NCBI GenBank assembly: GCA_040514265.1
Contig: JBEVCD010000025.1
Span: 16,377-80,376 of the forward strand
Direction: 5' to 3'
DNA: 64,000 bases
Source of the DNA: WYZ-LMO2 sp040514265
GTDB taxonomy: Archaea; Halobacteriota; Archaeoglobi; Archaeoglobales; Archaeoglobaceae
This document shows, one piece after another, positions 1 through 7,954 of this stretch. The notes beneath the pieces are model-generated. The model made no database searches. It was not told where the DNA came from and worked only from the letters and a program-made list of their open reading frames with translations. Position 1 is the first letter of the stretch; each line of letters begins with the position of its first letter. Made by a program: the position numbers and the translations under genes.

Positions 1-2
1 TG

Positions 3-102
3 NNNNNNNNNNNNNNNNNNNNNNNNNNNNNNNNNNNNNNNNNNNNNNNNNNNNNNNNNNNNNNNNNNNNNNNNNNNNNNNNNNNNNNNNNNNNNNNNNN
101 NN
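3..102. other. Assembly gap (100 Ns)
   Basis: Exactly one hundred N characters follow the first two bases, the usual filler for a gap of unknown size. The promoter and possibly the 5' part of the first gene are therefore not visible. Confidence 0.98.
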
Positions 103-118
103 TCGTTGAGTCTTTAAA

Positions 119-463
119 ATGACGGCGCTGATATACGTCCTGATCATCGCTGGAATAGTCGACTCAACTTATCTGCTGCTGTCCGAGCTGTTTCCGATAT
201 GCCCGATCTGCGTATCGGCGAGAGTCCTGTTTCTACCTCCCTACTTTCCAGCCCTGATGGGGTTGCTGTGGTTCTCGTTCGCCGTGCCAGCGATAAGGGT
301 AGGCTGCGCTTTCGCCGAAGCCTGGCGGCTGGTCGGAGTTTACGGTGTCGCGTTCCTCGCAACTTACGCGCTGGTGAACAGATACTTCTGTGCGTTCTGC
401 TTTTTAGCCTACGCAATCGGGATCGCGGTCATTTACCTTTCCCGTAAAGCTCCTTCCTCCTAG
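119..463 (+). CDS. Small four-helix membrane protein, VKOR-like thiol oxidoreductase
   Basis: The 114-residue product is almost entirely hydrophobic with about four membrane segments. It has two cysteine pairs, CPIC at residues 28-31 and CAFC at 91-94, the second at the start of the last helix. That layout resembles the archaeal and bacterial vitamin K epoxide reductase family, which oxidises quinones to make disulfides for a thioredoxin-like partner. VKOR assignment is inference: the protein is short and no fused thioredoxin domain is present. The ATG follows an A/T-rich stretch right after the assembly gap, so a longer gene cannot be excluded. The 3' end overlaps the convergent downstream gene by 35 bp. 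Confidence 0.5.
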   Translation: MTALIYVLIIAGIVDSTYLLLSELFPICPICVSARVLFLPPYFPALMGLLWFSFAVPAIRVGCAFAEAWRLVGVYGVAFLATYALVNRYFCAFCFLAYAIGIAVIYLSRKAPSS

Positions 464-1289
464 CCTCCAGCAGCTCTTCTTCAACGCCGGCAAACTCGGC
501 AGCCGACAAAACCTCGACTCCGTGCTGAGCTGCGAAGCTGAACACTTCGCTCATCCTTTCCCTCCACTTCAGGTCTCTCGCCAGGTGGTGGTCGAGGACG
601 AGCTTTTTGACGTCCGTGCTCTCCACGAGCCTCTTCAAGTTCTCCACGCTCGCCTCGAACGCTTTTCTCGAAAAGCGGTATCCGAGCATGTAGGTCATGG
701 GTCCGTCCACGAAGACGACCTTCGCACTCTTTTCGAGCATGAAGCTCAGCTGATCCTCGTTGTTCGGACCCTCGACGTCCGAGGAGAACAGGAAGCTGTT
801 GTCTCCGCTCTCGACGTAAACCTCTACGACGAAGCCGAGCCTGCTGTCGGCTCCGTGGAAGACGGGCTTGGAGACTTCGAGGTACGTGTTTCCGAACTCG
901 TAGCTTTTACCGTCGCAGTAGTCAACCTCGACGTTCACGTCTTTGAGCTTCTCCAAGAAATACGCAGCCCTGCCGAACTGGCTGCGGTTAATTTTTTCCT
1001 TCGGGTGCTTTATCAGAAGCTTTTTCCCCTCGAATATCCCGACGTCGTTCGGGTTGTGGTGGTCGTAGTGGTAGTGCGTGATTACGGCGACGTCGCATTT
1101 CCTGACCTCTTCCTTTATCTCCTCCCACTTCTCCCTCATCCTCTTTATCTCCACCTCGTGCGGCGGCAACCCGTAGCGGGAGGGCGCCAGACTCACGCCG
1201 GGATCGATGAAAATGCCTACATCACTCTCTACGAGCGTAGCCATGCTGCGCACGCCCATGGAGTCGAAGGCGATCGGTCTGATTTTCAT
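429..1289 (-). CDS. Metallo-beta-lactamase-fold hydrolase, UPF0282 family
   Basis: The 286-residue protein begins MKIRPIAFDSMGVRSMAT, typical of the archaeal UPF0282 family. It carries the metal-binding signature THYHYDH near residue 92, followed by a downstream histidine in FHGADSR and an aspartate in FSSDVEG. These point to a dinuclear metal hydrolase of the MBL superfamily; the substrate is unknown. No signal peptide is seen, so it should be cytoplasmic. It is divergent from the PHP gene at 1340, with only 50 bp between the two starts. Confidence 0.8.
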   Translation of the reverse strand: MKIRPIAFDSMGVRSMATLVESDVGIFIDPGVSLAPSRYGLPPHEVEIKRMREKWEEIKEEVRKCDVAVITHYHYDHHNPNDVGIFEGKKLLIKHPKEKINRSQFGRAAYFLEKLKDVNVEVDYCDGKSYEFGNTYLEVSKPVFHGADSRLGFVVEVYVESGDNSFLFSSDVEGPNNEDQLSFMLEKSAKVVFVDGPMTYMLGYRFSRKAFEASVENLKRLVESTDVKKLVLDHHLARDLKWRERMSEVFSFAAQHGVEVLSAAEFAGVEEELLEARRKELYGKGK

Positions 1290-1339
1290 GATCGAAGCTA
1301 AGCGATACTGTTTTTTAAACTCCCTGCCGCAACCTTTCA

Positions 1340-1960
1340 GTGTTCAAAGCTGAGCTCCACTGTCACACAACTTACAGCGACGGAAGGGACAGCGTCAGAA
1401 AGGTAATCGAAGCCGCCATAGCCAAGGGAATTAACATCATAGCCATCACAGACCACGACTGCGTCGAAGCATCGCTGGAAGCCGAGGAAATAGTTGAGGA
1501 GGAGAACCTCCCGCTTCGCGTGATAACAGCATCGGAAATAACGACTACAAACGGGCATCTTCTGGCTTACGGGATAAGAAGAGACGTGGATGCCGGAATG
1601 GACATAGCGGAAACGTGCGAGGAGGTGAGAAGGCTCGGAGGGCTAACCTTTGTAGCCCACCCCTTCGACTTCATCAGAGGCGGGACTCTCAGGCTGAAGA
1701 GTTTCTCTGTCGCCGACGGCGTTGAAGTCTTCAACTCGAAGAGCTACGTCAACTTTCTGGCAAGGAGGTTTGCTAAAAGATTCGAGAAACCCGGAATAGC
1801 GGGCAGCGACGCGCACTCTGTTAGGAGCGTAGGTCTCGCCGTAAACCTGCTGAAAGACTCCTCGCTGAACTCCCTACTGTCAGCCAGCTACGTTGCGAGA
1901 AGGATGCCTATCGGCGAGAGATTAAGGAGTCTACTACCTCCACCACGTCGAAAACCCTGA
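1340..1960 (+). CDS. PHP-domain metal-dependent phosphoesterase
   Basis: A 206-residue single-domain PHP protein. Motifs in order are HCHTTYSDG near the N terminus, ITDHD near residue 38, AHP near residue 112 and GSDAH near residue 156, which together form the metal site of the family. Members hydrolyse phosphoesters such as nucleotide or histidinol phosphates; the substrate here cannot be told. The start is GTG (MFKAELHCH), because this places the first PHP histidine at the usual distance from the N terminus. Its last 53 bp overlap the opposing Fe-S protein gene. Confidence 0.8.
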   Translation: MFKAELHCHTTYSDGRDSVRKVIEAAIAKGINIIAITDHDCVEASLEAEEIVEEENLPLRVITASEITTTNGHLLAYGIRRDVDAGMDIAETCEEVRRLGGLTFVAHPFDFIRGGTLRLKSFSVADGVEVFNSKSYVNFLARRFAKRFEKPGIAGSDAHSVRSVGLAVNLLKDSSLNSLLSASYVARRMPIGERLRSLLPPPRRKP

Positions 1961-2954
1961 GCCTCGACCCTCCCTCTTTTGCAGCCCGGGAGAGTTGATA
2001 CACGCAGAACGGGCAGCTCGTCACCAGCGTTTGCGAGACCCTTTCAGCTTCTCGTATCCTCTCCTTCGCGATCTCAAGTGAGAGCCCCTTGAACTGCGTC
2101 CTCAGCCCGCCGCCTGCGCCACAGCAGAGCGCGAACTCTCTACTTCTCTCCATCTCCACGAGTTCGAAGCCAGCTTTGACTATTACAACTCTCGGCTCCT
2201 CGTAGATCCCCATGTGCCTGCCGAGGTGGCAGGGGTCGTGGAAGGTAACGGTTCCAGAGCCGTCCAGCTTTTCTATTTCCCGTGCAAGGATCTGGACTAT
2301 GTGGACAACTTCCACTTCAAACTCCACACCCGTTTCGGCTGCCATCCTCGGGTAATCCGTCGAGATAGTTTTGTAGCACCCGGGGCATGAAGTAATAATC
2401 CTCTCGATACCGAGCTTCTCCCAGGTTTTCACGTTCTTCGCGAACAGCTTTTTAGCCACCTCCTCGAATCCCGTTCGCAGGAACGGAGACCCGCAGCAGA
2501 ACTCCTCCTTTCCGACCATGGTGAACTCGATTCCGAGCTTTTCAAGTATGCTTGCGGTGCTTTTTGCGATACCCGTTAACTTGAAACCCGACATGCAGCC
2601 GGCGAAGTAGAGAGTCCTCCCGCTTCCCTTTACCGCAAACCTCATACCTTGATCGATCCCGTAGGGGTTTCCGTACAGGTTCGCGAGCTCGGCGAGCTTC
2701 CTATGTGCTGGCAGCGATTTTCCGCTCGCTACGAGATCGCACCTCTTTTTCTCCCATAGCTCCGTCAGCTTAATCCCCGCTTGACAAACCACTTCGCAGA
2801 GCCCGCAGAGGGAGCACTTGTAGAAGTCCTTCAGCAGCCGGGCGTCGTCGATACTTTCGAGTAACCTCAGCTTTCCCCTCGGCATCACGGACTCCCAGCC
2901 GTCGAACGTATAGGTCGGACAGACCCTGCAGTATCCGCATCTCAGACAATCCAA
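1908..2954 (-). CDS. Iron-sulfur subunit with CCG domains, GlcF/LutA-like
   Basis: The 348-residue protein starts with two ferredoxin-type cysteine clusters (CLRCGYCRVCPTY and CSLCGLCEVVC). It then has two cysteine-rich CCG domains, with CCGSPFLRTG and CCGAGGGLR as hallmarks. This is the architecture of the electron-transfer subunit of glycolate or lactate oxidases and heterodisulfide-reductase-like enzymes. It overlaps the FAD subunit gene upstream by 13 bp, so the two form a translationally coupled pair that oxidises a 2-hydroxyacid and passes electrons onward. Lactate or glycolate is the likely substrate, by inference. Cytoplasmic, or peripheral at the membrane. Confidence 0.85.
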   Translation of the reverse strand: MDCLRCGYCRVCPTYTFDGWESVMPRGKLRLLESIDDARLLKDFYKCSLCGLCEVVCQAGIKLTELWEKKRCDLVASGKSLPAHRKLAELANLYGNPYGIDQGMRFAVKGSGRTLYFAGCMSGFKLTGIAKSTASILEKLGIEFTMVGKEEFCCGSPFLRTGFEEVAKKLFAKNVKTWEKLGIERIITSCPGCYKTISTDYPRMAAETGVEFEVEVVHIVQILAREIEKLDGSGTVTFHDPCHLGRHMGIYEEPRVVIVKAGFELVEMERSREFALCCGAGGGLRTQFKGLSLEIAKERIREAERVSQTLVTSCPFCVYQLSRAAKEGGSRLRVFDVVEVVDSLISRR

Positions 2955-4120
2955 GCTATCAACCCCGCAAGTCTGAGGAGTTTCGATATCGCATTACCCT
3001 CAACAACCTTACCCGGGTTGAGGATGTTCAGCGGGTCGACGGACCTCTTGAAATCTGCGAGCCCCTTCTGGTTCGGGAAGAGCAAGCCGCTTCCGTAGGG
3101 TCTTCCACCGTGCTTTTCCGCCACTTTAAGAAACTTGAGAGCCCTCAAATACTTGCCCGCTGGAAACGCTGCGAAGACCACCGCATCTCTCTTCGCGAAG
3201 GAGACCTCGTAAAGTTTGGTGAGCTTCTCCGCCTCCGCTACGAAGTCCTGAACGGTGTCTATCGGGAGTAGCGCCTCGGAGAAAACAGTGTCATCCCTGA
3301 CAGCCAGAAGCGGGAAGAATCTCCTCTCCCAGAGGAAGCGACCGAGCTCGTTCGACTCCCCTCCCTCGCGGGCGATGAGAAGTGTTTCCTCCCTCTTTCC
3401 GCAGACCCTCTCCATAGCCACCGGGCTGAAGTAGGCTGCGTGGTAACCTTCAAGCATTTCGACGGCTTTTTCTATACCCACGAACCTCGCTTCAGCTCCG
3501 ATGGGGGTGTTCTCTCTCAGCTTAAGGCAGACTCTGAGTATCAGCCCCGTCGTTCCGCAAGCTCCGACGTACTTCTGCAGGTCTCTGCCTGAGACCCTCT
3601 TCGTCCCGCTAAAATCCGCAATTTCCACCCACTCAACGTTTTCCGCGACGCTTCCGTATGCTAAGCTGCCGACTCCGTAGCCGTTCTGCGCAACCCATCC
3701 ACCGACCGTCGACGCTGGAGCACTCGTTGGGTAAATGCGGAGTGCGTAGCCGTGGGTGTTTGCGAGTCTTTCGGCATCCAACCACACGACTCCGCTTTCG
3801 GCTATGAGCTTTCCCGACTCGACGGTCGCCCCCTTCATTCTTGTGAAGTCGACGACGATGGACCTTCTGATCGGTACGGCTCCTCCGTAAGCTGAAGTCG
3901 CAGCCCCCCTCGGAACTACGGCGATCCTGTATTTTCTTGCGATCTTCAAGACCCTCAGAACTTCTTCGACGCTCTCCGGCTGCACGACGGCGAGAGGTGT
4001 CTTTACGAGCATGTTGAGCGGGAACGGAAGCTTTAGTAGATCATACTTGTAGAGTTGACGGACTTTCTCGTGAGTCTCCACTCTCCTGAGCGACGCTGTC
4101 AGTTCAGAGATCAGTTCCAC
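2942..4120 (-). CDS. FAD-linked oxidase, GlcD/D-lactate dehydrogenase family
   Basis: This 392-residue protein has the FAD-binding type 4 (PCMH) fold, seen in the PRGAATSAYGGAVP segment and in GGWVAQNGYGVGSLAYG. The C-terminal oxidase domain ends with DPLNILNPGKVV, a common signature of the GlcD/DLD group. It is somewhat shorter than typical GlcD (about 460 residues). The gene is first in a pair with the CCG-domain iron-sulfur protein, which overlaps its 3' end. Upstream a TATA-like TTTATAG lies near 4140 on this strand. Lactate-grown Archaeoglobus uses D-lactate dehydrogenases of this type, so a role in 2-hydroxyacid oxidation is likely but unproven. Confidence 0.8.
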   Translation of the reverse strand: MELISELTASLRRVETHEKVRQLYKYDLLKLPFPLNMLVKTPLAVVQPESVEEVLRVLKIARKYRIAVVPRGAATSAYGGAVPIRRSIVVDFTRMKGATVESGKLIAESGVVWLDAERLANTHGYALRIYPTSAPASTVGGWVAQNGYGVGSLAYGSVAENVEWVEIADFSGTKRVSGRDLQKYVGACGTTGLILRVCLKLRENTPIGAEARFVGIEKAVEMLEGYHAAYFSPVAMERVCGKREETLLIAREGGESNELGRFLWERRFFPLLAVRDDTVFSEALLPIDTVQDFVAEAEKLTKLYEVSFAKRDAVVFAAFPAGKYLRALKFLKVAEKHGGRPYGSGLLFPNQKGLADFKRSVDPLNILNPGKVVEGNAISKLLRLAGLIAWIV

Positions 4121-4193
4121 AGTGGTCGCTAAATGGCTGTCTATAAATTTTTTTAGAAACTGTTTTTGATAATTAAACGTTAAATTAAAAGAG

Positions 4194-4267
4194 CGGACCC
4201 GGCGGGATTCGAACCCGCGACCTTGGGCTTAGGAGGCCCACGCCCTGTCCAGCTAGGCTACGGGTCC
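4194..4267 (-). tRNA. tRNA-Arg (CCT)
   Basis: Read on the minus strand, the 74-nt sequence folds as a cloverleaf with acceptor GGACCCG/CGGGTCC and discriminator G. The anticodon stem TGGGC/GCCCA has loop CTCCTAA, giving anticodon CCT for AGG. The T-arm is GCGGGTTCGAATCCCGC. CCA is not encoded. There is no intron in the anticodon loop. Confidence 0.97.
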
Positions 4268-4335
4268 TCGAATTCAGCGATGGCGCCACTTTATATATCT
4301 TTTGCGATGCTCTTATAAGATCTGCGGAACACCCG

Positions 4336-4390
4336 CAAATGATGAGTTTCGGTCGCTCTGAGCGGTGATGAGATTTCCTGCGACTGATTT
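4336..4390 (+). ncRNA. C/D box sRNA (first of a tandem pair)
   Basis: The boxes are in textbook order: C box ATGATGA at 4339-4345, D' CTGA at 4358-4361, C' GTGATGA at 4365-4371 and D CTGA at 4384-4387. Both guide segments (4346-4357 and 4372-4383) are exactly 12 nt, and the D'-C' spacer is 3 nt (GCG), as expected for an archaeal 2'-O-methylation guide bound by L7Ae, Nop5 and fibrillarin. The exact ends are estimated. The gene lies between tRNA-Arg and the 3' end of cbf5. Targets could not be assigned by eye. Confidence 0.88.
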
Positions 4391-4413
4391 TATATGCCCA
4401 ACCCTCGAACGAA

Positions 4414-4468
4414 ACGATGATGAAGCCTGTCGGGTCTGAGCGGTGATGAGTGGGGTGTCGGCTGATCA
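4414..4468 (+). ncRNA. C/D box sRNA (second of a tandem pair)
   Basis: C box ATGATGA is at 4417-4423, D' CTGA at 4436-4439, C' GTGATGA at 4443-4449 and D CTGA at 4462-4465. Guides of 12 nt lie at 4424-4435 and 4450-4461. The central segment TCTGAGCGGTGATGAG is identical to that of the upstream sRNA. The D box abuts the stop codon of the opposing cbf5 gene (4466-4468), so the mature 3' end probably overlaps cbf5 antisense by a few bases. The A/T-rich stretch 4388-4398 just before it could be a promoter element or a processing spacer. Confidence 0.88.
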
Positions 4469-5446
4469 GGCGACCCTCTTCCAAGCCGCCGGATAAACGT
4501 CCCTCTCCATTATCACCCTCTCAACGTCGACGACTATCCCCTTTCTGAGTTCGATCATCTTCTCCGCATCGTACAGGGCTCTTCCTATAGCTACGAGCTC
4601 GTTCTTCAGCGTGAATATGGCAACAGTGTCACCGCTCTTTACACTCTTCTCGACGTAAGCAACTCCCCTTATCGAAAGGTCTGCGCCGTGGCATATCGCG
4701 CCGACGGCTGTGTCCTTCACGACGACTTTCGGTAGGTGGGCTACAGCCATTTCCATTGGCTTGATTATCTCCCTCAGATACTTCTCCTCACCGTCCTCCT
4801 TCCAGAACACATAGGCGTCAAGTAGGTCGTGCAGAGTATAGCACATGTCCTCGGTGAGGTTTCCGGTCCTTATCCTACGCAGCTCCTGCATGTGCGCCCC
4901 GACGCCGAGAAGTTCCCCGATGTCGCGGCAGAGCTTTCTGATGTATGTTCCGGACTCCGTGGCTACGATGAACAGAACGTCCCTCCCCTCGATTTCGAGG
5001 ATCTCGATCTTGTAAACTTCCCTCACCCTCAGCCTCTTCTTGACAGCGGACTTCAGCGGAGGTCGCTGGTATATCTTTCCGACGAAGAGCTTCATGACCC
5101 TCTCGATGTCCTCCCGCTTTGCGTCGCCGTGCAGCCTCATCAGACACACGTACTCCTTCTCGGAAGCCTGAAGGAACTTAACGAGTTTCGTAGCCTGCTC
5201 TATGAACACTGGCAGAACCCCGGTAACGCGCGGATCGAGCGTTCCGGCGTGTCCGGTCTTTTCGACTTCGAGTATCTTTCTCACCCAGACGACTACCTCG
5301 TGACTCGTAGGACCCATGGGCTTGTCTATGCAGACGAAGCCCTTTCTGATGTATTCTTCAATTGGTCTCTTCATCGGGTAGCATCCGTAGTTCTCATCGG
5401 TTGTGGCTTCGTCAACGACATAGAAGTTCCCGAGTTCGAGTTTCAC
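4466..5446 (-). CDS. cbf5: tRNA/rRNA pseudouridine synthase Cbf5 (H/ACA RNP catalytic subunit)
   Basis: The protein has the TruB-family catalytic motif GHAGTLDPRVTGVLPV with the active-site aspartate, a downstream GTYIRKLCRDIG segment, and a C-terminal PUA domain ending in RDVYPAAWKRVA. It isomerises uridine in rRNA guided by H/ACA RNAs with Nop10, Gar1 and L7Ae. I chose the GTG at 5446 (MKLELGNFYVVDEATT, 326 residues). A GAGGGG Shine-Dalgarno lies 8 bp upstream, the length fits archaeal Cbf5, and the longer in-frame reading to 5587 would run into the peroxiredoxin gene. Confidence 0.95.
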   Translation of the reverse strand: MKLELGNFYVVDEATTDENYGCYPMKRPIEEYIRKGFVCIDKPMGPTSHEVVVWVRKILEVEKTGHAGTLDPRVTGVLPVFIEQATKLVKFLQASEKEYVCLMRLHGDAKREDIERVMKLFVGKIYQRPPLKSAVKKRLRVREVYKIEILEIEGRDVLFIVATESGTYIRKLCRDIGELLGVGAHMQELRRIRTGNLTEDMCYTLHDLLDAYVFWKEDGEEKYLREIIKPMEMAVAHLPKVVVKDTAVGAICHGADLSIRGVAYVEKSVKSGDTVAIFTLKNELVAIGRALYDAEKMIELRKGIVVDVERVIMERDVYPAAWKRVA

Positions 5447-5536
5447 GAGTGCCCCCTCACAGTCTCTATAAAAAACATTTCTGCAAGTTCGAATTTTGTA
5501 AGAAAAAGTTTTATTTTCTGGCATGTAAAAATATAC
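5447..5536. promoter_or_regulatory. Divergent cbf5/peroxiredoxin promoter region
   Basis: This 90-bp A/T-rich interval separates two divergent starts. For the plus-strand gene, the TATA-like element AGTTTTATTTT lies near 5507-5516. For cbf5, a TTTTTTATAG element lies near 5466-5475 on the minus strand. Factor-binding sites are not obvious. Confidence 0.5.
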
Positions 5537-6175
5537 ATGCTCAGACTCGGAGAGAGGTTTCCGGAGGTGGAGGTGAAGACGACCCACGGCGTCATAAAAC
5601 TACCCGACGCGTTCGCGGGCAAGTGGTTTATCCTCTTCAGCCATCCAGCCGACTTCACGCCGGTCTGCACGACGGAGTTCGTAGCTTTTCAGAAGAGGTA
5701 CGAAGAGTTCAGAAAGCTGAACTGCGAGCTTATCGGCTTGAGTATCGATCAGGTTTTCGCGCACATCAAGTGGGTGGAGTGGATAAAGGAGAAGCTCGGA
5801 GTCGAGATAGAGTTTCCAATAATAGCCGATGACACCGGAAGCCTAGCCGAAAAACTCGGAATGGTCCACCCTGCTAAGGGGACGAACACCGTCAGAGCTG
5901 TTTTCATCGTCGACCCGCAGGGAACTGTGAGGCTAATCCTCTACTACCCTCAGGAGGTGGGCAGAAACATCGACGAGATACTGAGAGCGCTCAAAGCGCT
6001 GCAAACGAGCGACGCCCACAGAGTGGCGATTCCGGCTAACTGGCCGAACAACGAGCTGATAGGCGACAAAGTGATAATACCTCCGCCGCAGAGTGAAAGT
6101 GAAGCAAAGGAAAGACTCGAAAAAGCCAGAGCCGGAGAGATAGAGTGCTACGACTGGTGGTTCTGCTACAGGTAA
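5537..6175 (+). CDS. Peroxiredoxin, Prx6-type archaeal thioredoxin peroxidase
   Basis: The 212-residue protein has the peroxidatic motif ADFTPVCTTE with the peroxidatic Cys at residue 44. A C-terminal pair of cysteines sits in IECYDWWFCYR (204 and 210), the pattern of hyperthermophile thiol peroxidases such as that of Aeropyrum pernix. It reduces hydrogen peroxide and alkyl hydroperoxides in the cytoplasm using a thioredoxin or glutaredoxin-like donor. The start is the ATG of MLRLGERFPEV; the in-frame reading further upstream is only antisense to cbf5. The membrane protein gene follows after 6 bp. Confidence 0.95.
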   Translation: MLRLGERFPEVEVKTTHGVIKLPDAFAGKWFILFSHPADFTPVCTTEFVAFQKRYEEFRKLNCELIGLSIDQVFAHIKWVEWIKEKLGVEIEFPIIADDTGSLAEKLGMVHPAKGTNTVRAVFIVDPQGTVRLILYYPQEVGRNIDEILRALKALQTSDAHRVAIPANWPNNELIGDKVIIPPPQSESEAKERLEKARAGEIECYDWWFCYR

Positions 6176-6181
6176 ATTTTT

Positions 6182-6568
6182 ATGTCCTTTCACGTTCTAC
6201 TCTGGTTCTCGCTTCTAATAGTCGTTCTGTCCATCCTGATAGCCTTCTCGGAATCCGTCAGCCTGCAAGCCTATGTCGTCGGGATCATCTTACTCTTCGC
6301 CGTGCTCTACGAGCTGACGGTGCTGCTGGTAAGGAAAGCGATGGGGTATCCGGAAAAGATTAGGGCGAAAGTTTCGGCAACCCTCTACGTTCTCGGATTC
6401 TTCTGGCTCGTGCTCTCGGTCTCTACTCTTCTGCTTTCGGCTGCGTTCTACGATCCGGCAGCTGAGCGTGGAAGGCTGAAACTCCTTCATATGATAATCT
6501 TCGCGAGTTTCACGCTGCTCGGACTCTCACTTATATCTATCTCGGCGGCTAGAAGACTCTGGAAGTAA
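6182..6568 (+). CDS. Four-helix integral membrane protein of unknown function
   Basis: The 128-residue protein has four hydrophobic segments at about residues 5-23, 28-50, 66-88 and 103-122, with short charged loops. I recognise no family motif. The gene follows the peroxiredoxin with only 6 bp between them, so the two are probably cotranscribed and a link to oxidative stress or membrane maintenance is possible but speculative. Confidence 0.65.
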   Translation: MSFHVLLWFSLLIVVLSILIAFSESVSLQAYVVGIILLFAVLYELTVLLVRKAMGYPEKIRAKVSATLYVLGFFWLVLSVSTLLLSAAFYDPAAERGRLKLLHMIIFASFTLLGLSLISISAARRLWK

Positions 6569-6581
6569 GTTGGGAAACTTA

Positions 6582-6665
6582 TGCGGGGGGCGGGATTTGA
6601 ACCCGCGGACCCCTGCGGGACTGGGTCTTAAGCCCAGCGCCTTTTCCTGGCTCGGCAACCCCCGC
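6582..6665 (-). tRNA. tRNA-Leu (TAA)
   Basis: On the minus strand the 84-nt sequence has acceptor GCGGGGG/CCCCCGC, discriminator A, anticodon stem CTGGG/CCCAG and loop CTTAAGA, so the anticodon is TAA. A long variable arm (class II tRNA) precedes the T-arm GCGGGTTCAAATCCCGC. No intron is evident and CCA is not encoded. Confidence 0.97.
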
Positions 6666-6730
6666 GGCTATTTTTCGTAAAGCTCGCCGTAAACTTAAGT
6701 TTTATGCCAGAATTCCTGCCTGGAACCAAG

Positions 6731-7954
6731 CTACCTTCTCATGTAGCTCCTCACTATGAACCTCTTGAGGTTGAGTGGATCGGCGACGTGGATCAGATTC
6801 GACTTTCCGCAGAGTCTCGCCATGGCTTTGCAGAGCTCCAAAAATCTGCCCTCTTTTCCGAGCATTATTATCTGCAGCCTTGCGTCAACGCTGCGGAGTT
6901 TTTCAGCCTCAGCCAGACTGCAACGCCAGGGGGTCAGGTGGGGGTTGTAACTCGACGTCGGCTCACCGTCGGATATGAGGAAGACTATAGGCGTTCCGCT
7001 GCTCCGCTTGGCGATCTCCCTCGCTTTACGAAGAGCCAAGCCTATGTCGGTTCTTCCTCTCGGCTGCAAGTTCAGTATCTCGCCCTCCTTTATTTCCCAG
7101 GCTCTGTGGTTGAACGCTACGACTCTCAGCTCGTCGACGCTACCCTTTCTCCTTATAGCCCTCTTGAGCCCGATCGCAGCCTCTATAGCTCCGACTATCT
7201 TCTTCCCCCTCATCGAGTCGCTGACGTCGATCAGCATTATGTACACGCACTTCTCGGCGTGCTTGGGTTGTCTGGCTACGAGATCCTTCTCGTCTATTAT
7301 TATCTCGCCCCTCATCGCTGACTTCAGCAGACTCTCGACGACGTCGATAGAGTCGAAGCTGTGGACGAAGTCGTCGAACTCCACGAGCTTTTCTCCGGGG
7401 AATATCGATATACCTTCTTTCTCTGTGACGTTTTCGCCATGCCACCTCTTTTCCAAGTTTCTCAGACTCATTTCGAGAACTTTTTCACCCAGAGCCCTTT
7501 CGGCGACCTTCGTGTACCTCACTAGCCTCCTGTGAAACCTCGCCTCCACACCTTCGAGGTAGCCCATCTGCTGCAGTTCCTCGACGACCTCCTCGAAGAA
7601 GTTTTCCACAACCTGGCTGATGCTGATGTCTTCTCTCTTGATCTCCCCCTTCCTGAGCATATCCTTGAACTCCTCCCAGGCTTGCTGCCTCGCCGCTTTG
7701 TACTTTTCCACTTTTTCGAGCCAGTAGGAACCGAGGAAACCGAAGTTGTTCATCAGCTCCCGGAAAGTGAACGAGAAGATCTCGTAGGAGTCTATTTTTT
7801 CCCCCATGTGCTTCTTTATGAGCTCCGTCACATCGAACTTTCCGAGGTCCCGCTGGTAGGGGTTGAAGAGTCCGTAGAGGAGATCCTCTGCTATCTGCTC
7901 TATCCCGTTCCCGTCCTCCCTCTCGCAGAGCTGACAGGGCGGTTTATCGGTCAT
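6731..7954 (-). CDS. VWA-domain protein partnered with an AAA+ ATPase
   Basis: About 407 residues from the ATG of MTDKPPCQLCERED. The first two-thirds is charged and helical. The C-terminal third is a von Willebrand A domain with a complete MIDAS (LIDVSDSMRG), a threonine in RGRTDIG and an aspartate in ISDGEPTSS. Proteins of this design act with MoxR or Mg-chelatase-type AAA+ ATPases in metal insertion or complex remodelling. The start overlaps the ATPase stop codon by 11 bp (ATGACCGATAA), showing tight coupling. A CQLC pair at the N terminus may bind metal. The client protein is unknown. Confidence 0.8.
   Translation of the reverse strand: MTDKPPCQLCEREDGNGIEQIAEDLLYGLFNPYQRDLGKFDVTELIKKHMGEKIDSYEIFSFTFRELMNNFGFLGSYWLEKVEKYKAARQQAWEEFKDMLRKGEIKREDISISQVVENFFEEVVEELQQMGYLEGVEARFHRRLVRYTKVAERALGEKVLEMSLRNLEKRWHGENVTEKEGISIFPGEKLVEFDDFVHSFDSIDVVESLLKSAMRGEIIIDEKDLVARQPKHAEKCVYIMLIDVSDSMRGKKIVGAIEAAIGLKRAIRRKGSVDELRVVAFNHRAWEIKEGEILNLQPRGRTDIGLALRKAREIAKRSSGTPIVFLISDGEPTSSYNPHLTPWRCSLAEAEKLRSVDARLQIIMLGKEGRFLELCKAMARLCGKSNLIHVADPLNLKRFIVRSYMRR

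Noticed and set aside
522..1301. 259-codon plus-strand frame opposite the UPF0282 gene
   Set aside because: The composition is that of a shadow (valine and leucine runs) and all motifs are on the other strand.
4829..5536. Long plus-strand frame leading into the peroxiredoxin
   Set aside because: It is antisense to cbf5; the family N terminus is at the ATG 5537, so the upstream part is not coding.
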